Shown: in pieces, positions 1-6,908 of the stretch
Layout of the letters: each line of letters opens with the position of its first letter
Position numbering within the stretch: the stretch's first letter is position 1
From: an uncultured Anaerosporobacter sp.
GTDB taxonomy: Bacteria > Bacillota > Clostridia > Lachnospirales > Lachnospiraceae
DNA length: 6,949 nt
Direction of reading: 5' to 3'
NCBI GenBank assembly: GCA_945787925.1
Contig: CALZJY010000104.1
Coordinates: 1-6,949, forward strand
Program-made: the position numbers and the translations under genes
Notes under the pieces: model-generated
The model's input: the letters and a program-made list of their open reading frames with translations, nothing else
Databases searched by the model: none
Told to the model about the DNA's origin: nothing

Positions 1-2306
1 ACCGCTAACACCTTTGCATATCCTTCTTTGATTCGATCAAAGAAAGCATGTTTAATCTCTTTTGTATTCTTCATAAGCCCTGCCGCCATCATTGGCACGA
101 ACGTAAGCGCCACTAATAAGCTTGCTCCTAATGTAAATGCAATGGTAAGGGCAATGTCTACGAATAACTGTTTTGTAATACCATCCGTAAAAATAATCGG
201 TGCAAATACACAAACCGTCGTAAGGGTAGATGCCGCAATGGCTCCTGCCACCTGACGTGCCCCTTCTACTGCCGCCTTCTTCACCGAATATCCTTCACTA
301 CGAAGACGGTAGATATTTTCGATTACAACGATAGAGTTATCCACCAACATACCGATTCCTAATGCCAGCCCCGATAAGGAAATGATATTTAAGGATACTT
401 TTGAGAAATACATTAACACGATGGCAAAGACCACGCTCAATGGAATGGAGCATGCAATCACTAGGGTTGGCTTAATCGCCTTTAAGAAAATTAATAAGAT
501 CATGATTGCAAGAATCGCACCAACCACCATATTTTCTAATACGGATTGTACGATAATGTCGATATAGACCCCTTGGTTCATCAAGACATTGATGTCCAAT
601 TTCTTATCGGCCTTTTGTAAGGATTTAAATTTTGTCTGTAATCGTTTGGTTACATCTCCCGTGGAGTATCCTGTCTGCTTTTCAATGGAAAGCATGATCG
701 CCGCATTACCATTTACCTTCGAATAATTCTGGATTTCCTCTTCTTTTAAGGAAACATCTGCAACATCGCATAAACGGATTGGATCGATTCCTTCCATTCC
801 AAGATCGACCAATACTAGATTCTGCAAGTCTTTTACAGAAGACACCTTGTCTCCTACACGTACTAAATAACGGTCTTGTCCCTCTCCTGCATATCCTGCC
901 GGCATGGAGAAGTTCTGTGCCATTAGGATTTTGTTTAAATTATCAATCGTCAAAATCGCATCTAAGTCCGTAGACTCTTTTGCAGATTCCTTAGAGGTAT
1001 CTAATTGCTTCTTTCCTTCTTGTAGCTGAACTGTTGCATCTTCTAGCTTCGCAGATGTCTTACTCATCTGAAGCATGTTTTCCATCTGTGTCTGGTTAAG
1101 CTTTTCATATGCATCATCTAGAGAAACCTTTCCAGACGCAATCTGACTTTGTGCAGACTCAAGATTTTTTATTCCTACATTGATTTTAGTCAGGTTCTTG
1201 CTCAATCCCGCAATGATATTGGGAATGTCTTTATAACTGTTTAGTTTTACGCCGCTTTGCTCAGCTAATAATGAGCTTTGTGCAACAAGCTGTGCATTTA
1301 ATAATTCTAGCTCCACTTTCTGTTTTTCAAGCAATACTGCTTTTTCTAGTAAATCCTTTGTCTTATCTACATTGATTTCAGTTAACTGTATTGAACCTCC
1401 AGTTTCCTTCTCAAGCTTCTTAATGGAACCCTCGAGCTTCGATGCATTTTGATAGACGTCTTGCAAATTTGTAATTGCAGCGTTGATGGATGCCTTGCTC
1501 TCTTTTAACTTCGCAAGCTGATTGGCCAACTCTTGTTCTTTCTTTGCAAGTTCAATCTTATTATTTACAATCTTATTTACACCAGAGCTTACCTTGTCAG
1601 ATAATTGTTTTTCACCATCCGATAGCTGCTGTTTTCCATCACTAATCTGTTTTTCGGTCTCGTCTAGCTTTGACTCTGCATCCTTAAACTTTTCATCAAT
1701 CTTTTGCTGAATCTTCTTATTCAACTTATCTATGTTCTTTTGGTTCATTATCACTTGCACTTCTTGTCCAAGAGTGCCAGTTGCTGTTGCGCTTGCAACC
1801 CCTTCCACACTCTCGATTGCTGGAACCAATTGATTCTTCACATATTCGGTAACCTCTGTCTGTCCCATTCCCTTTACATTGGCTGCCGCAATCATGATCG
1901 GCATCATATCTGGATCTAACTGCATCACGGTTGGTGATCCTACGTTATCCTTCCAATTGCCTTTGATTTGATCTAACTTTTGCTGTATCTCAATTAAAAC
2001 CGAATCCATATTGGTATCCTGTTCATACTCTAAAATTACAACAGAATAATTATCATACGAAGTAGAACGTACTCTCTTAATATTTGAGGTTGTGGCCATA
2101 GCTGCTTCGATTGGCGAAGAAACATCTCTCTCCACTTCCTCTGGACTTGCTCCGCTATCCGTCGTCATAATCAGAGCATAGGGAAGGTCCATATCTGGCA
2201 ACAAGTCTGTGGTCATACGTGTAAAAGACACGAATCCTAAGACCAATACCAATACAACCCCAACCAATACCGTATACGGCTTTTTAACGCTAAATTTGGA
2301 TATCAA
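1..2306 (-). CDS. RND-family efflux transporter permease, HAE1-like, with long helical insertion (partial, C-terminus outside window)
   Basis: The frame is open for 768 codons from a TTG at 2304-2306 to the window edge. TTG is chosen because AGGAGGG (2313-2319) lies 7 bases upstream and an in-frame TGA at 2319-2321 rules out an earlier start. RND permeases are membrane antiporters that export drugs, lipids or other hydrophobic compounds using the proton gradient. Seen: TM1 at about residues 11-29, a first porter region (31-190), a lysine-, glutamate- and glutamine-rich helical insertion (about 192-446), a return to porter sequence (455-575), then TM2-TM4 at about 587-664 with the TM4 signature GIGMLVDNSIVVIENI. 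D656 matches AcrB Asp407, while N657 replaces Asp408. TM5 and TM6 follow at about 687-745. The insertion holds glycine-spaced repeats such as SDGKQQLSDGEKQL (222-235). AcrB reaches its TM4 aspartates at 407, so about 250 residues are extra. The second half (TM7-TM12, second porter region) is outside the window. The family is secure; the substrate is unknown. Confidence 0.93.
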   Translation of the reverse strand, partial: MISKFSVKKPYTVLVGVVLVLVLGFVSFTRMTTDLLPDMDLPYALIMTTDSGASPEEVERDVSSPIEAAMATTSNIKRVRSTSYDNYSVVILEYEQDTNMDSVLIEIQQKLDQIKGNWKDNVGSPTVMQLDPDMMPIMIAAANVKGMGQTEVTEYVKNQLVPAIESVEGVASATATGTLGQEVQVIMNQKNIDKLNKKIQQKIDEKFKDAESKLDETEKQISDGKQQLSDGEKQLSDKVSSGVNKIVNNKIELAKKEQELANQLAKLKESKASINAAITNLQDVYQNASKLEGSIKKLEKETGGSIQLTEINVDKTKDLLEKAVLLEKQKVELELLNAQLVAQSSLLAEQSGVKLNSYKDIPNIIAGLSKNLTKINVGIKNLESAQSQIASGKVSLDDAYEKLNQTQMENMLQMSKTSAKLEDATVQLQEGKKQLDTSKESAKESTDLDAILTIDNLNKILMAQNFSMPAGYAGEGQDRYLVRVGDKVSSVKDLQNLVLVDLGMEGIDPIRLCDVADVSLKEEEIQNYSKVNGNAAIMLSIEKQTGYSTGDVTKRLQTKFKSLQKADKKLDINVLMNQGVYIDIIVQSVLENMVVGAILAIMILLIFLKAIKPTLVIACSIPLSVVFAIVLMYFSKVSLNIISLSGLALGIGMLVDNSIVVIENIYRLRSEGYSVKKAAVEGARQVAGAIAASTLTTVCVFAPIIFTDGITKQLFVDIALTIAFTLGASLLVALTFVPMMAAGLMKNTKEIKHAFFDRIKEGYAKVLA

Positions 2307-2312
2307 TCTAAT

Positions 2313-2319
2313 CCCTCCT
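2313..2319 (-). promoter_or_regulatory. Strong ribosome binding site deciding the TTG start of the RND gene
   Basis: The minus strand reads AGGAGGG, 7 bases before TTG at 2306-2304. The in-frame TGA at 2319-2321 overlaps its upstream edge. Within the open frame the only codons before TTG are GGA, GGG, ATT and AGA, so TTG is the only plausible initiator. Confidence 0.8.
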
Positions 2320-2350
2320 CATATGTAGTGCCCATTTTATGGCCCCATTT

Positions 2351-2379
2351 AGTTTACACTTTCTGCGACTTATTAACAA
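2351..2379 (-). promoter_or_regulatory. Candidate sigma-A promoter of the RND gene
   Basis: On the minus strand a -35-like TTGTTA (2374-2379) and a -10-like TAAACT (2351-2356) are separated by exactly 17 bases. Each matches consensus at 4 of 6 positions. The site lies between the symporter terminator and the RND ribosome site, where a promoter is expected, giving a leader of about 40 bases. This rests on pattern matching only. Confidence 0.4.
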
Positions 2380-2416
2380 TAGAATTTGCATTTTTTTATT
2401 TTTCTTTTACAAAATA

Positions 2417-2454
2417 ACAAAAGGCGTGAAGATTTTACTCTCCACGCCTTTTGT
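2417..2454 (-). terminator. Rho-independent terminator after the DAACS symporter
   Basis: A perfect 12-bp stem (2417-2428 with 2443-2454, ACAAAAGGCGTG and its complement) starts two bases after the symporter stop codon at 2456-2458. On the minus strand AGA/TCT plus a G-U pair can extend the stem, leaving a GTAAAA loop. The T-rich tail TTTTGTTATTTT overlaps the end of the stem and continues beyond it. It separates symporter transcription from the RND gene. The plus strand also has a T-rich flank, but no gene there needs it. Confidence 0.88.
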
Positions 2455-2455
2455 C

Positions 2456-3754
2456 TTACATTTCAACTGCTTCTAATTCATCTAAAGAAATTCCGCCAAA
2501 GTCACGTTGAAATACGTCACGATCAAATGCATTTTCTTGTTTTGCAATAATTGTTGTACATACCGCGTCACCTGTGATGTTTACTGCTGTTCTAGCCATA
2601 TCAAGGATACGGTCGATACCCATAATTAATGCTACCCCTTCTACTGGAAGTCCAACGGAGCTTAATACCATGGATAACGTAATTAAGCCTACGGATGGAA
2701 CACCAGCAGTACCGATGGATGCTAACGTTGCTGTTGCGATTACTGTAATGTAATCCACTGGAGTTAATGCAATTCCAAATGCTTGTGCAATAAATACGAC
2801 TGCAACCCCTTGCATAATGGAAGTACCATCCATGTTAACCGTTGCTCCTAATGGGATTGTAAAGGAAGAAATCTTTTGAGAAACACCCATTTTTTTATTT
2901 AATGTTTCAATTGTTAAAGGAATTGTCGCATTGGAAGATGCTGTTGAGAATGCAAATCCCATAACTGGTGCGAATTTCTTTAAGAATGTGAATGGGTTTA
3001 ATCCTGTAAATCCTTTTAAGAAGGACATATATACGATTCCACATTGAAGTGCTAATGCTGCTAATACGGCAACCATGTATTTTAACATTGGCACGAATGC
3101 ATCAAAGCCTAATTCAGAGAATGTTTTCGCGATCAAACAGAACACGCCGACTGGTGCCACTTTCATTACGAAAGAAGTCATAAGCATCATAATGGCATTG
3201 CCTTCTTCACAAAGTTTTGCAACTGTTTTCGCTTTATCTCCTAGATGTGCGATTACTACACCTACAAATAACGCAAAGAAGATTACTTGAAGCATTGTTC
3301 CTTTTCCAAGTGCTTCAAATGGGTTCTTTGGAATGATATCTAATAAGGTATCCGCTAAGCCTTTTGTTTCTGAAATCGTAACTTCGGCTTGTTGTACCTT
3401 AGACATATCTAACCCTCTTCCTGGGTTGATCATGTTTGCTACCAATAATGCTACCGCTACTGCAAGCGCTGTCGTTGCCATGTAAAATACTAGTGTCTTG
3501 ATTCCCACTTTACCGATTTGCTTTGTATCATCAATTGCTAAAATCCCGCAAATTAGTGAGAAGAATACTAATGGTACTACTAACATCTGCATCATTCGGA
3601 TAAATCCTTGTCCTACTACATAAAACACACCGTTCACTAACAATGTATCTTTTATGTATCCAGAAGGCACCCACATATTTAGAACTACACCTAGGAATGC
3701 ACCAGCGAGTAGTGCAACAAAGATCATAGTCGTCAAACTCATTTTCTTTTTCAT
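2456..3754 (-). CDS. Dicarboxylate/amino acid:cation symporter (DAACS, GltP/GltT/DctA-like)
   Basis: This 432-residue integral membrane transporter should import acidic amino acids or C4-dicarboxylates with Na+ or H+, by the elevator mechanism known for GltPh. Seen: hydrophobic segments throughout; hairpin HP1 with STASSNATIP (270-279); TM7 with the ion-binding motif NMDGT (307-311); hairpin HP2 around SIGTAGVPSVG (346-356); TM8 with GIDRILDMARTAVNITGD (379-396). TM8 keeps the residues equivalent to GltPh Asp390, Asp394, Arg397, Thr398, Asn401 and Asp405 (here D381, D385, R388, T389, N392, D396). The arginine at R388 favours an acidic substrate. HP1 has no arginine at the GltPh Arg276 position. 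Length is normal (GltPh is about 420). The start at 3754 has AGGAGA 8 bases upstream. The gene has its own promoter and terminator, so it is probably monocistronic, and two operator-like palindromes upstream suggest specific control. Glutamate/aspartate and succinate/fumarate cannot be told apart by eye. Confidence 0.95.
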   Translation of the reverse strand: MKKKMSLTTMIFVALLAGAFLGVVLNMWVPSGYIKDTLLVNGVFYVVGQGFIRMMQMLVVPLVFFSLICGILAIDDTKQIGKVGIKTLVFYMATTALAVAVALLVANMINPGRGLDMSKVQQAEVTISETKGLADTLLDIIPKNPFEALGKGTMLQVIFFALFVGVVIAHLGDKAKTVAKLCEEGNAIMMLMTSFVMKVAPVGVFCLIAKTFSELGFDAFVPMLKYMVAVLAALALQCGIVYMSFLKGFTGLNPFTFLKKFAPVMGFAFSTASSNATIPLTIETLNKKMGVSQKISSFTIPLGATVNMDGTSIMQGVAVVFIAQAFGIALTPVDYITVIATATLASIGTAGVPSVGLITLSMVLSSVGLPVEGVALIMGIDRILDMARTAVNITGDAVCTTIIAKQENAFDRDVFQRDFGGISLDELEAVEM

Positions 3755-3803
3755 TTGTCTTATCTCCTGTCTATTTTTTTCGTTTTCGTTACATCTGTCT
3801 CTA

Positions 3804-3832
3804 ACTATACACGACTATTTTCGACTTGTCAA
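3804..3832 (-). promoter_or_regulatory. Near-consensus sigma-A promoter of the DAACS symporter
   Basis: On the minus strand a perfect -35 TTGACA (3827-3832) is followed after 17 bases by TATAGT (3804-3809), a 5 of 6 match to the -10 consensus. Transcription would start near 3797, about 43 bases before the ATG. Such a strong core promoter usually needs repression or conditional control, which fits the palindrome just upstream. Confidence 0.85.
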
Positions 3833-3834
3833 TA

Positions 3835-3854
3835 GATTGTATACAATTATACAA
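3835..3854. promoter_or_regulatory. Operator-like palindrome 1, next to the symporter -35 box
   Basis: ATTGTATACAAT (3836-3847) is a perfect 12-bp palindrome. It overlaps a longer inverted repeat, TTGTATA-N4-TATACAA (3837-3854). It lies two bases upstream of the symporter -35 box. TTGTA...TACAA dyads are typical of GntR-type regulators (TreR of Bacillus recognises a similar TTGTATATACAA). The regulator is not encoded in the window, so its identity is open. Confidence 0.6.
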
Positions 3855-3912
3855 GTATAATCCATTTTATACCACGGCCACTATTTTTTCAAAAGTGCTT
3901 GAAATTAAAGAA

Positions 3913-3938
3913 AACGAAGGGGTTTTCGCCTCTTCGTT
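3913..3938 (-). terminator. Rho-independent terminator after the dinG-like helicase
   Basis: A 10-bp stem (3913-3922 with 3929-3938, one G-U pair) closes a six-base loop. On the minus strand the right arm CCCCTTCGTT runs into TTCTTT, giving the U-rich tail. It lies 63 bases after the helicase stop and before the symporter promoter, so the two genes should be separate transcripts. Confidence 0.75.
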
Positions 3939-3968
3939 CTCTTAACTATACGCAATTATATTTTTATT

Positions 3969-3988
3969 TTGTACAATTGTATACAATC
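3969..3988. promoter_or_regulatory. Operator-like palindrome 2, inverted copy of palindrome 1
   Basis: TTGTACAATTGTATACAATC matches the reverse complement of 3835-3854 at 19 of 20 positions. It contains the same perfect palindrome ATTGTATACAAT (3976-3987). The two palindromes are centred 140 bp apart. This copy lies between the helicase stop codon and the helicase terminator, with no good core promoter of its own. An auxiliary operator for the symporter promoter is the simplest reading. Confidence 0.55.
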
Positions 3989-4000
3989 ATCTCTCATGTT

Positions 4001-5905
4001 CTATTTTTTAATTTTTGCCCCTTCTGGAAGCGCACCCATTACGACTGCCTCCCATGGCTTTCCGATGACTGGATCAAGTACTACGATTTTTCCTTTGTCC
4101 TCTTCCCTACGGATCAAACGTCCACATCCTTGTTTCAGCTTTAATCCCATTTCAGGAAAATCTACGGTTACGACAGGATCTTCTCCTCTCTCGATTGCTT
4201 CTTTTCTCTGCATTTCAATCAGCGGGTCCTTTGCCGATAGTGGAAGGTTCCAAATGACTACTAACGTAAGGGCATCCCCTGGTACGTCCATGCCTTCCCA
4301 AAAATCCGTTCCGATTAAGACTGACGTCTCGTCTTCTTTAAATGTACGAACAAGATATCCACGATCTGCCTTGTCTTCCCATAATAGTTCGAATGGGAAT
4401 TCTACTTGTTCTAACGCTTTTCGGATCTTTTTCAGCTCACGCATGGAATCTGTTAATACAAGTGCCCTGCCGCCATTTTGTTTTAAGATGGAGGCTAACA
4501 CGCCATACTTATTCTTTACTTGTGGAAGATATACCGTCACTTGGTTTTCCATATCAAATGGACTCCCAATCGTAGAAGAAGATGGATTCTTCGCTCCAAT
4601 CGTAGAAGCCAGGTAAGAGAAATCTCCATCATTACTTAAGGTTGCAGAAGTAAAGATGACTGGAATTCCTTTTTGGTATAACTGCTTATTCAGCATTTCC
4701 CCTGTGTTTCTTGGTACTACCCAAAACGTTCCCGTCTTTTGTTCCATCCAGGAAATGATTTCGTTCGAGCGGTTTCTGACAAAACGGCTTAATGCAATCA
4801 TGGCACGCTCGATTTGTCCTTCAAACGCTTGTAACTGCGTTGGGGATAAGGATTCCATATACAGCTCTTGTTCGATTTGCAATTCTAATAATAAACGGTC
4901 TAATGTCTTATGGAACACTTCTGCTGCCTTTAATACCGGTGGCACGATTCGAATGCTGTTTCGTTTTCCACCATCATTTGGCACTAAGCATTGTCGTAAT
5001 GTTTCAAAAAAGGCGTCAGATGCCTTTCCTACATATCCTGTAATGACTGCTAAGGACTCTCTTGCTCCTTGAATTTCCTCAATTGCTGCAACCATGCCGT
5101 CGATTTCTTCTCGGTTAATCTGCCATCCTGCCTGCATTGCCGCAGGAAGAAGGATACGGTGTCCCTCATCAAAAATGACTGCCGAATAGTTTGGAAGGAT
5201 TGGTGTCTTTCCATTGGCGATACGGTCTTCCCTCGTCCATAAATCATGGAAGAACGTTTCATGGTCTACGATTAGCAAGTCTGTCGTTCCACGATACGCT
5301 TCTCTTGCCTTTACTAATTTACAATACCCACGGTTTGGACAGATATCACATGGCATGGACTCTTCCCATTTCATTCGTTTCCAAATATAATCTGGAATCG
5401 TTGGCATTTCCGAACGTTCTCCTAACTTCGTCGTTGCCAGCCAGTCATTGATTTCCTTGGACATTTCTCCAAAGCCTTCGGTATTCTCTTCAATACGCAC
5501 ATCACATATATATTGGTTCGGGTCTTTTGCCATGCGGACATCGACCTCTAATCCTAACAATCTAGAAAGCGTCTGCACATCCCCTCCCTCTGCTGCAAGC
5601 TGCTCTTGTAAGGCACTTGTCGCACAAGCGATGACTACTGGCTTCCCTGTATGTCTTGCGTAAGGAATCGCGGATAATAAATACGCAAATGTCTTTCCTG
5701 TCCCAAGCCCTGCTTCTGCAAAATGCACCTTCTTATTGCACATGGCTTCGGCTACTTGAAATGCTGTATAAATCTGTTCGTCCCTTACTTCATATCCATG
5801 CTCTGGTAACTCGTCGTATAAGACGTCTCCAATCCAGTCTACTAATTTTTGTTGAAATTCTTCATTTCTCGCATATTCAAACGGTTGCTTCACTCTTGCA
5901 CACAT
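4001..5905 (-). CDS. dinG: DinG-type ATP-dependent DNA helicase, XPD-like superfamily 2, iron-sulfur
   Basis: This 634-residue cytoplasmic protein belongs to the DinG/XPD family, 5'-to-3' DNA helicases that resolve R-loops, D-loops and G-quadruplexes during repair and replication. Seen: a Q-motif-like region (41-55); Walker A AGLGTGKT (65-72); motif Ia around VIACATSALQEQLA (91-104); four cysteines C134, C186, C189 and C195, placed as the 4Fe-4S ligands of DinG; Walker B DEGH (246-249) in place of the usual DEAH; motif III FTSATLS (418-424); motif V GTDFWEGMDVPG (532-543); motif VI QGCGRLIRR (592-600). There is no N-terminal exonuclease domain, unlike the longer DinG of some bacilli. The ATG at 5903-5905 has GGAG 7 bases upstream. 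A stable hairpin with a U-run lies 54-100 bases upstream and could limit expression; a terminator follows the stop at 4001-4003. Family assignment is firm; equivalence to E. coli dinG is inferred. Confidence 0.94.
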   Translation of the reverse strand: MCARVKQPFEYARNEEFQQKLVDWIGDVLYDELPEHGYEVRDEQIYTAFQVAEAMCNKKVHFAEAGLGTGKTFAYLLSAIPYARHTGKPVVIACATSALQEQLAAEGGDVQTLSRLLGLEVDVRMAKDPNQYICDVRIEENTEGFGEMSKEINDWLATTKLGERSEMPTIPDYIWKRMKWEESMPCDICPNRGYCKLVKAREAYRGTTDLLIVDHETFFHDLWTREDRIANGKTPILPNYSAVIFDEGHRILLPAAMQAGWQINREEIDGMVAAIEEIQGARESLAVITGYVGKASDAFFETLRQCLVPNDGGKRNSIRIVPPVLKAAEVFHKTLDRLLLELQIEQELYMESLSPTQLQAFEGQIERAMIALSRFVRNRSNEIISWMEQKTGTFWVVPRNTGEMLNKQLYQKGIPVIFTSATLSNDGDFSYLASTIGAKNPSSSTIGSPFDMENQVTVYLPQVKNKYGVLASILKQNGGRALVLTDSMRELKKIRKALEQVEFPFELLWEDKADRGYLVRTFKEDETSVLIGTDFWEGMDVPGDALTLVVIWNLPLSAKDPLIEMQRKEAIERGEDPVVTVDFPEMGLKLKQGCGRLIRREEDKGKIVVLDPVIGKPWEAVVMGALPEGAKIKK

Positions 5906-5958
5906 GTTGTTTCTCCAATCTCTTGTCTCTTCCTTAAGAAGTATTTACGAAATGTATG

Positions 5959-6005
5959 AAAAAACGCACCAAATCCCCTTATCTTTTTCAGACAAGAGGA
6001 TTTGG
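5959..6005 (-). terminator. Strong hairpin with U-run before dinG (terminator or leader attenuator)
   Basis: A 15-bp stem (5969-5983 with 5991-6005, two G-U pairs, seven-base loop) is followed on the minus strand by TGCG and then TTTTTT (5959-5964). This has the form of a rho-independent terminator, with the U-run offset by four bases. It lies 163 bases after the peptidase remnant and 53 bases before the helicase ATG. A candidate promoter lies upstream of it and no convincing one downstream. It may end peptidase transcription, end a short RNA, or attenuate the helicase gene. Confidence 0.7.
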
Positions 6006-6039
6006 ATACGAATCGATTCTATATTCGTTACTCTATTGA

Positions 6040-6053
6040 TTCAGTATACTGAA
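6040..6053. promoter_or_regulatory. 14-bp perfect palindrome over the -10 of the dinG-side promoter
   Basis: TTCAGTATACTGAA is self-complementary over 14 bases and covers the whole candidate -10 hexamer. A repressor bound here would block the promoter. It does not match the Bacillus LexA box (CGAAC-N4-GTTCG) or the E. coli LexA box (CTG-N10-CAG), so no regulator is named. With only one copy, chance cannot be excluded in AT-rich DNA. Confidence 0.4.
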
Positions 6054-6071
6054 AAATAAAACCAGATGCAA
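6043..6071 (-). promoter_or_regulatory. Candidate promoter upstream of dinG and its leader hairpin
   Basis: On the minus strand TTGCAT (6066-6071, 3 of 6 to the -35 consensus) and TATACT (6043-6048, 5 of 6 to the -10) are 17 bases apart. The predicted start near 6036 gives a leader of about 130 bases before the helicase ATG, holding a small 6-bp hairpin (6008-6028) and the large hairpin at 5969-6005. The weak -35 keeps confidence moderate. Confidence 0.45.
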
Positions 6072-6167
6072 CCTTATATGCTTTGTTGGAAACGAAATAC
6101 ATGTTGTAGATCGTATTTTTGTTTGACTATCAATAACCAAGGCCCTTCTACCACTCACTACGCTTTT

Positions 6168-6908
6168 TTATACGAAACTCTTCAGATATGCAAATACATT
6201 TTTCATATTAAATAATCCATATCCCCAAATTGGATTTGGATACTCTAAATTATCTTCTCGAATTGCTCCGCGAATCAGGTAACTCTTTACATCTCCGGAA
6301 TCCATCATCACATCATTATTCTGAATGACACCCCATTCTAACAACTGCGCAATTCCACCCACTGCAAGGGCCGCCGCAAAGCTAGAACCTGACCGTACGC
6401 CAAGAATTGTTGGAACATCCACTCCTGGCACTGCCAAGTCTGGCTTGATTGCTCCATTCAAACTATATCCTCTGCCAGATTGGTCACTTACATTCATGTT
6501 CCTCGAATCATACGCAACTACCGTAATACTTTGGTCGCAATAAGCAGGATTTACAATGGTTGAATATGGATTTGGGCGTGAAAACGTTACTTTGCTAGAC
6601 AAAAACTCAGTAATTGGTAGATACAGATCGTACTGGCCACCTATCATATTTGCCTGATTCTCTACAATAACTTCCCATACTCCAGGGCCAGGATCTATAA
6701 TTCGTATCTCTACGAGCAGTCGTCCCGTATTCTGTTCAATCGCCAAGGCATCAAACAAAACCGTACTACCACTTCGCTTATAACGCACCGTCTGACTCTT
6801 CTTTCCCCGTAAGACTGCCGTCGGAGTCACCTCTCCCTGTGGAGAACGAACACTTACTCCAAACAAATATGGCGTCTGTCCCCAGAACTCAACCATAAAT
6901 CCTTTCAT
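6168..6908 (-). pseudogene. S8 (subtilisin-like, Csp-type) serine peptidase, N-terminally truncated remnant
   Basis: The open frame of 246 residues matches the C-terminal half of clostridial S8 peptidases related to the Csp germination proteases. Seen: a jelly-roll-like beta region beginning with KGFMVEFWGQTPY (2-14); SGRGYSLNGAIKPDLAVPG (144-162), equivalent to the SSRGP...DGRIKPD...APG segment; the serine motif SGSSFAAA (173-180) with S176 as the likely nucleophile; and the C-terminal helix LLEWGV followed by IWGYGLFNMKNVF (227-239). The catalytic Asp, the catalytic His and the oxyanion-hole Asn precede the jelly roll in this family and are absent. Full-length relatives are roughly 550-600 residues. 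All three frames stop within the 41 bases upstream (in-frame TAA at 6927-6929), and only a weak ribosome site precedes the ATG at 6906-6908. A degenerate remnant is the best reading. A translated non-catalytic fragment, or an assembly or frameshift break just outside the window, remains possible. Confidence 0.65.

Noticed and set aside
28..1919. Short plus-strand open frames opposite the RND gene
   Set aside because: They lie antisense to a continuous 768-codon minus-strand frame with clear RND motifs, lack good ribosome sites, and give proteins without recognisable features.
3945..3986. A second symporter promoter overlapping operator 2
   Set aside because: TATAAT and TATAGT hexamers are present on the minus strand, but no acceptable -35 lies at 16-18 bases, and the transcript would run at once into the terminator at 3913-3938.
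3835..3988. A small MITE-like element bounded by 20-bp inverted repeats
   Set aside because: The repeats are themselves internal palindromes, no flanking target-site duplication is visible, and the interval is filled by a terminator and ordinary spacer. Paired operators explain it better.
5050..5262. A 70-codon minus-strand frame inside the helicase gene
   Set aside because: It overlaps the helicase coding sequence in another frame, across the DEGH region, and has no independent support.
3969..5937. Plus-strand frames of up to 215 codons opposite the helicase
   Set aside because: The minus strand carries every DinG motif in one frame. The antisense frames are low-complexity shadows of that coding sequence.
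5959..6036. A T-box or known riboswitch in the dinG leader
   Set aside because: The predicted leader up to the hairpin is only about 80 bases, with one 6-bp stem before it. No T-box sequence or conserved riboswitch core can be recognised, and a repair helicase is not a usual target.
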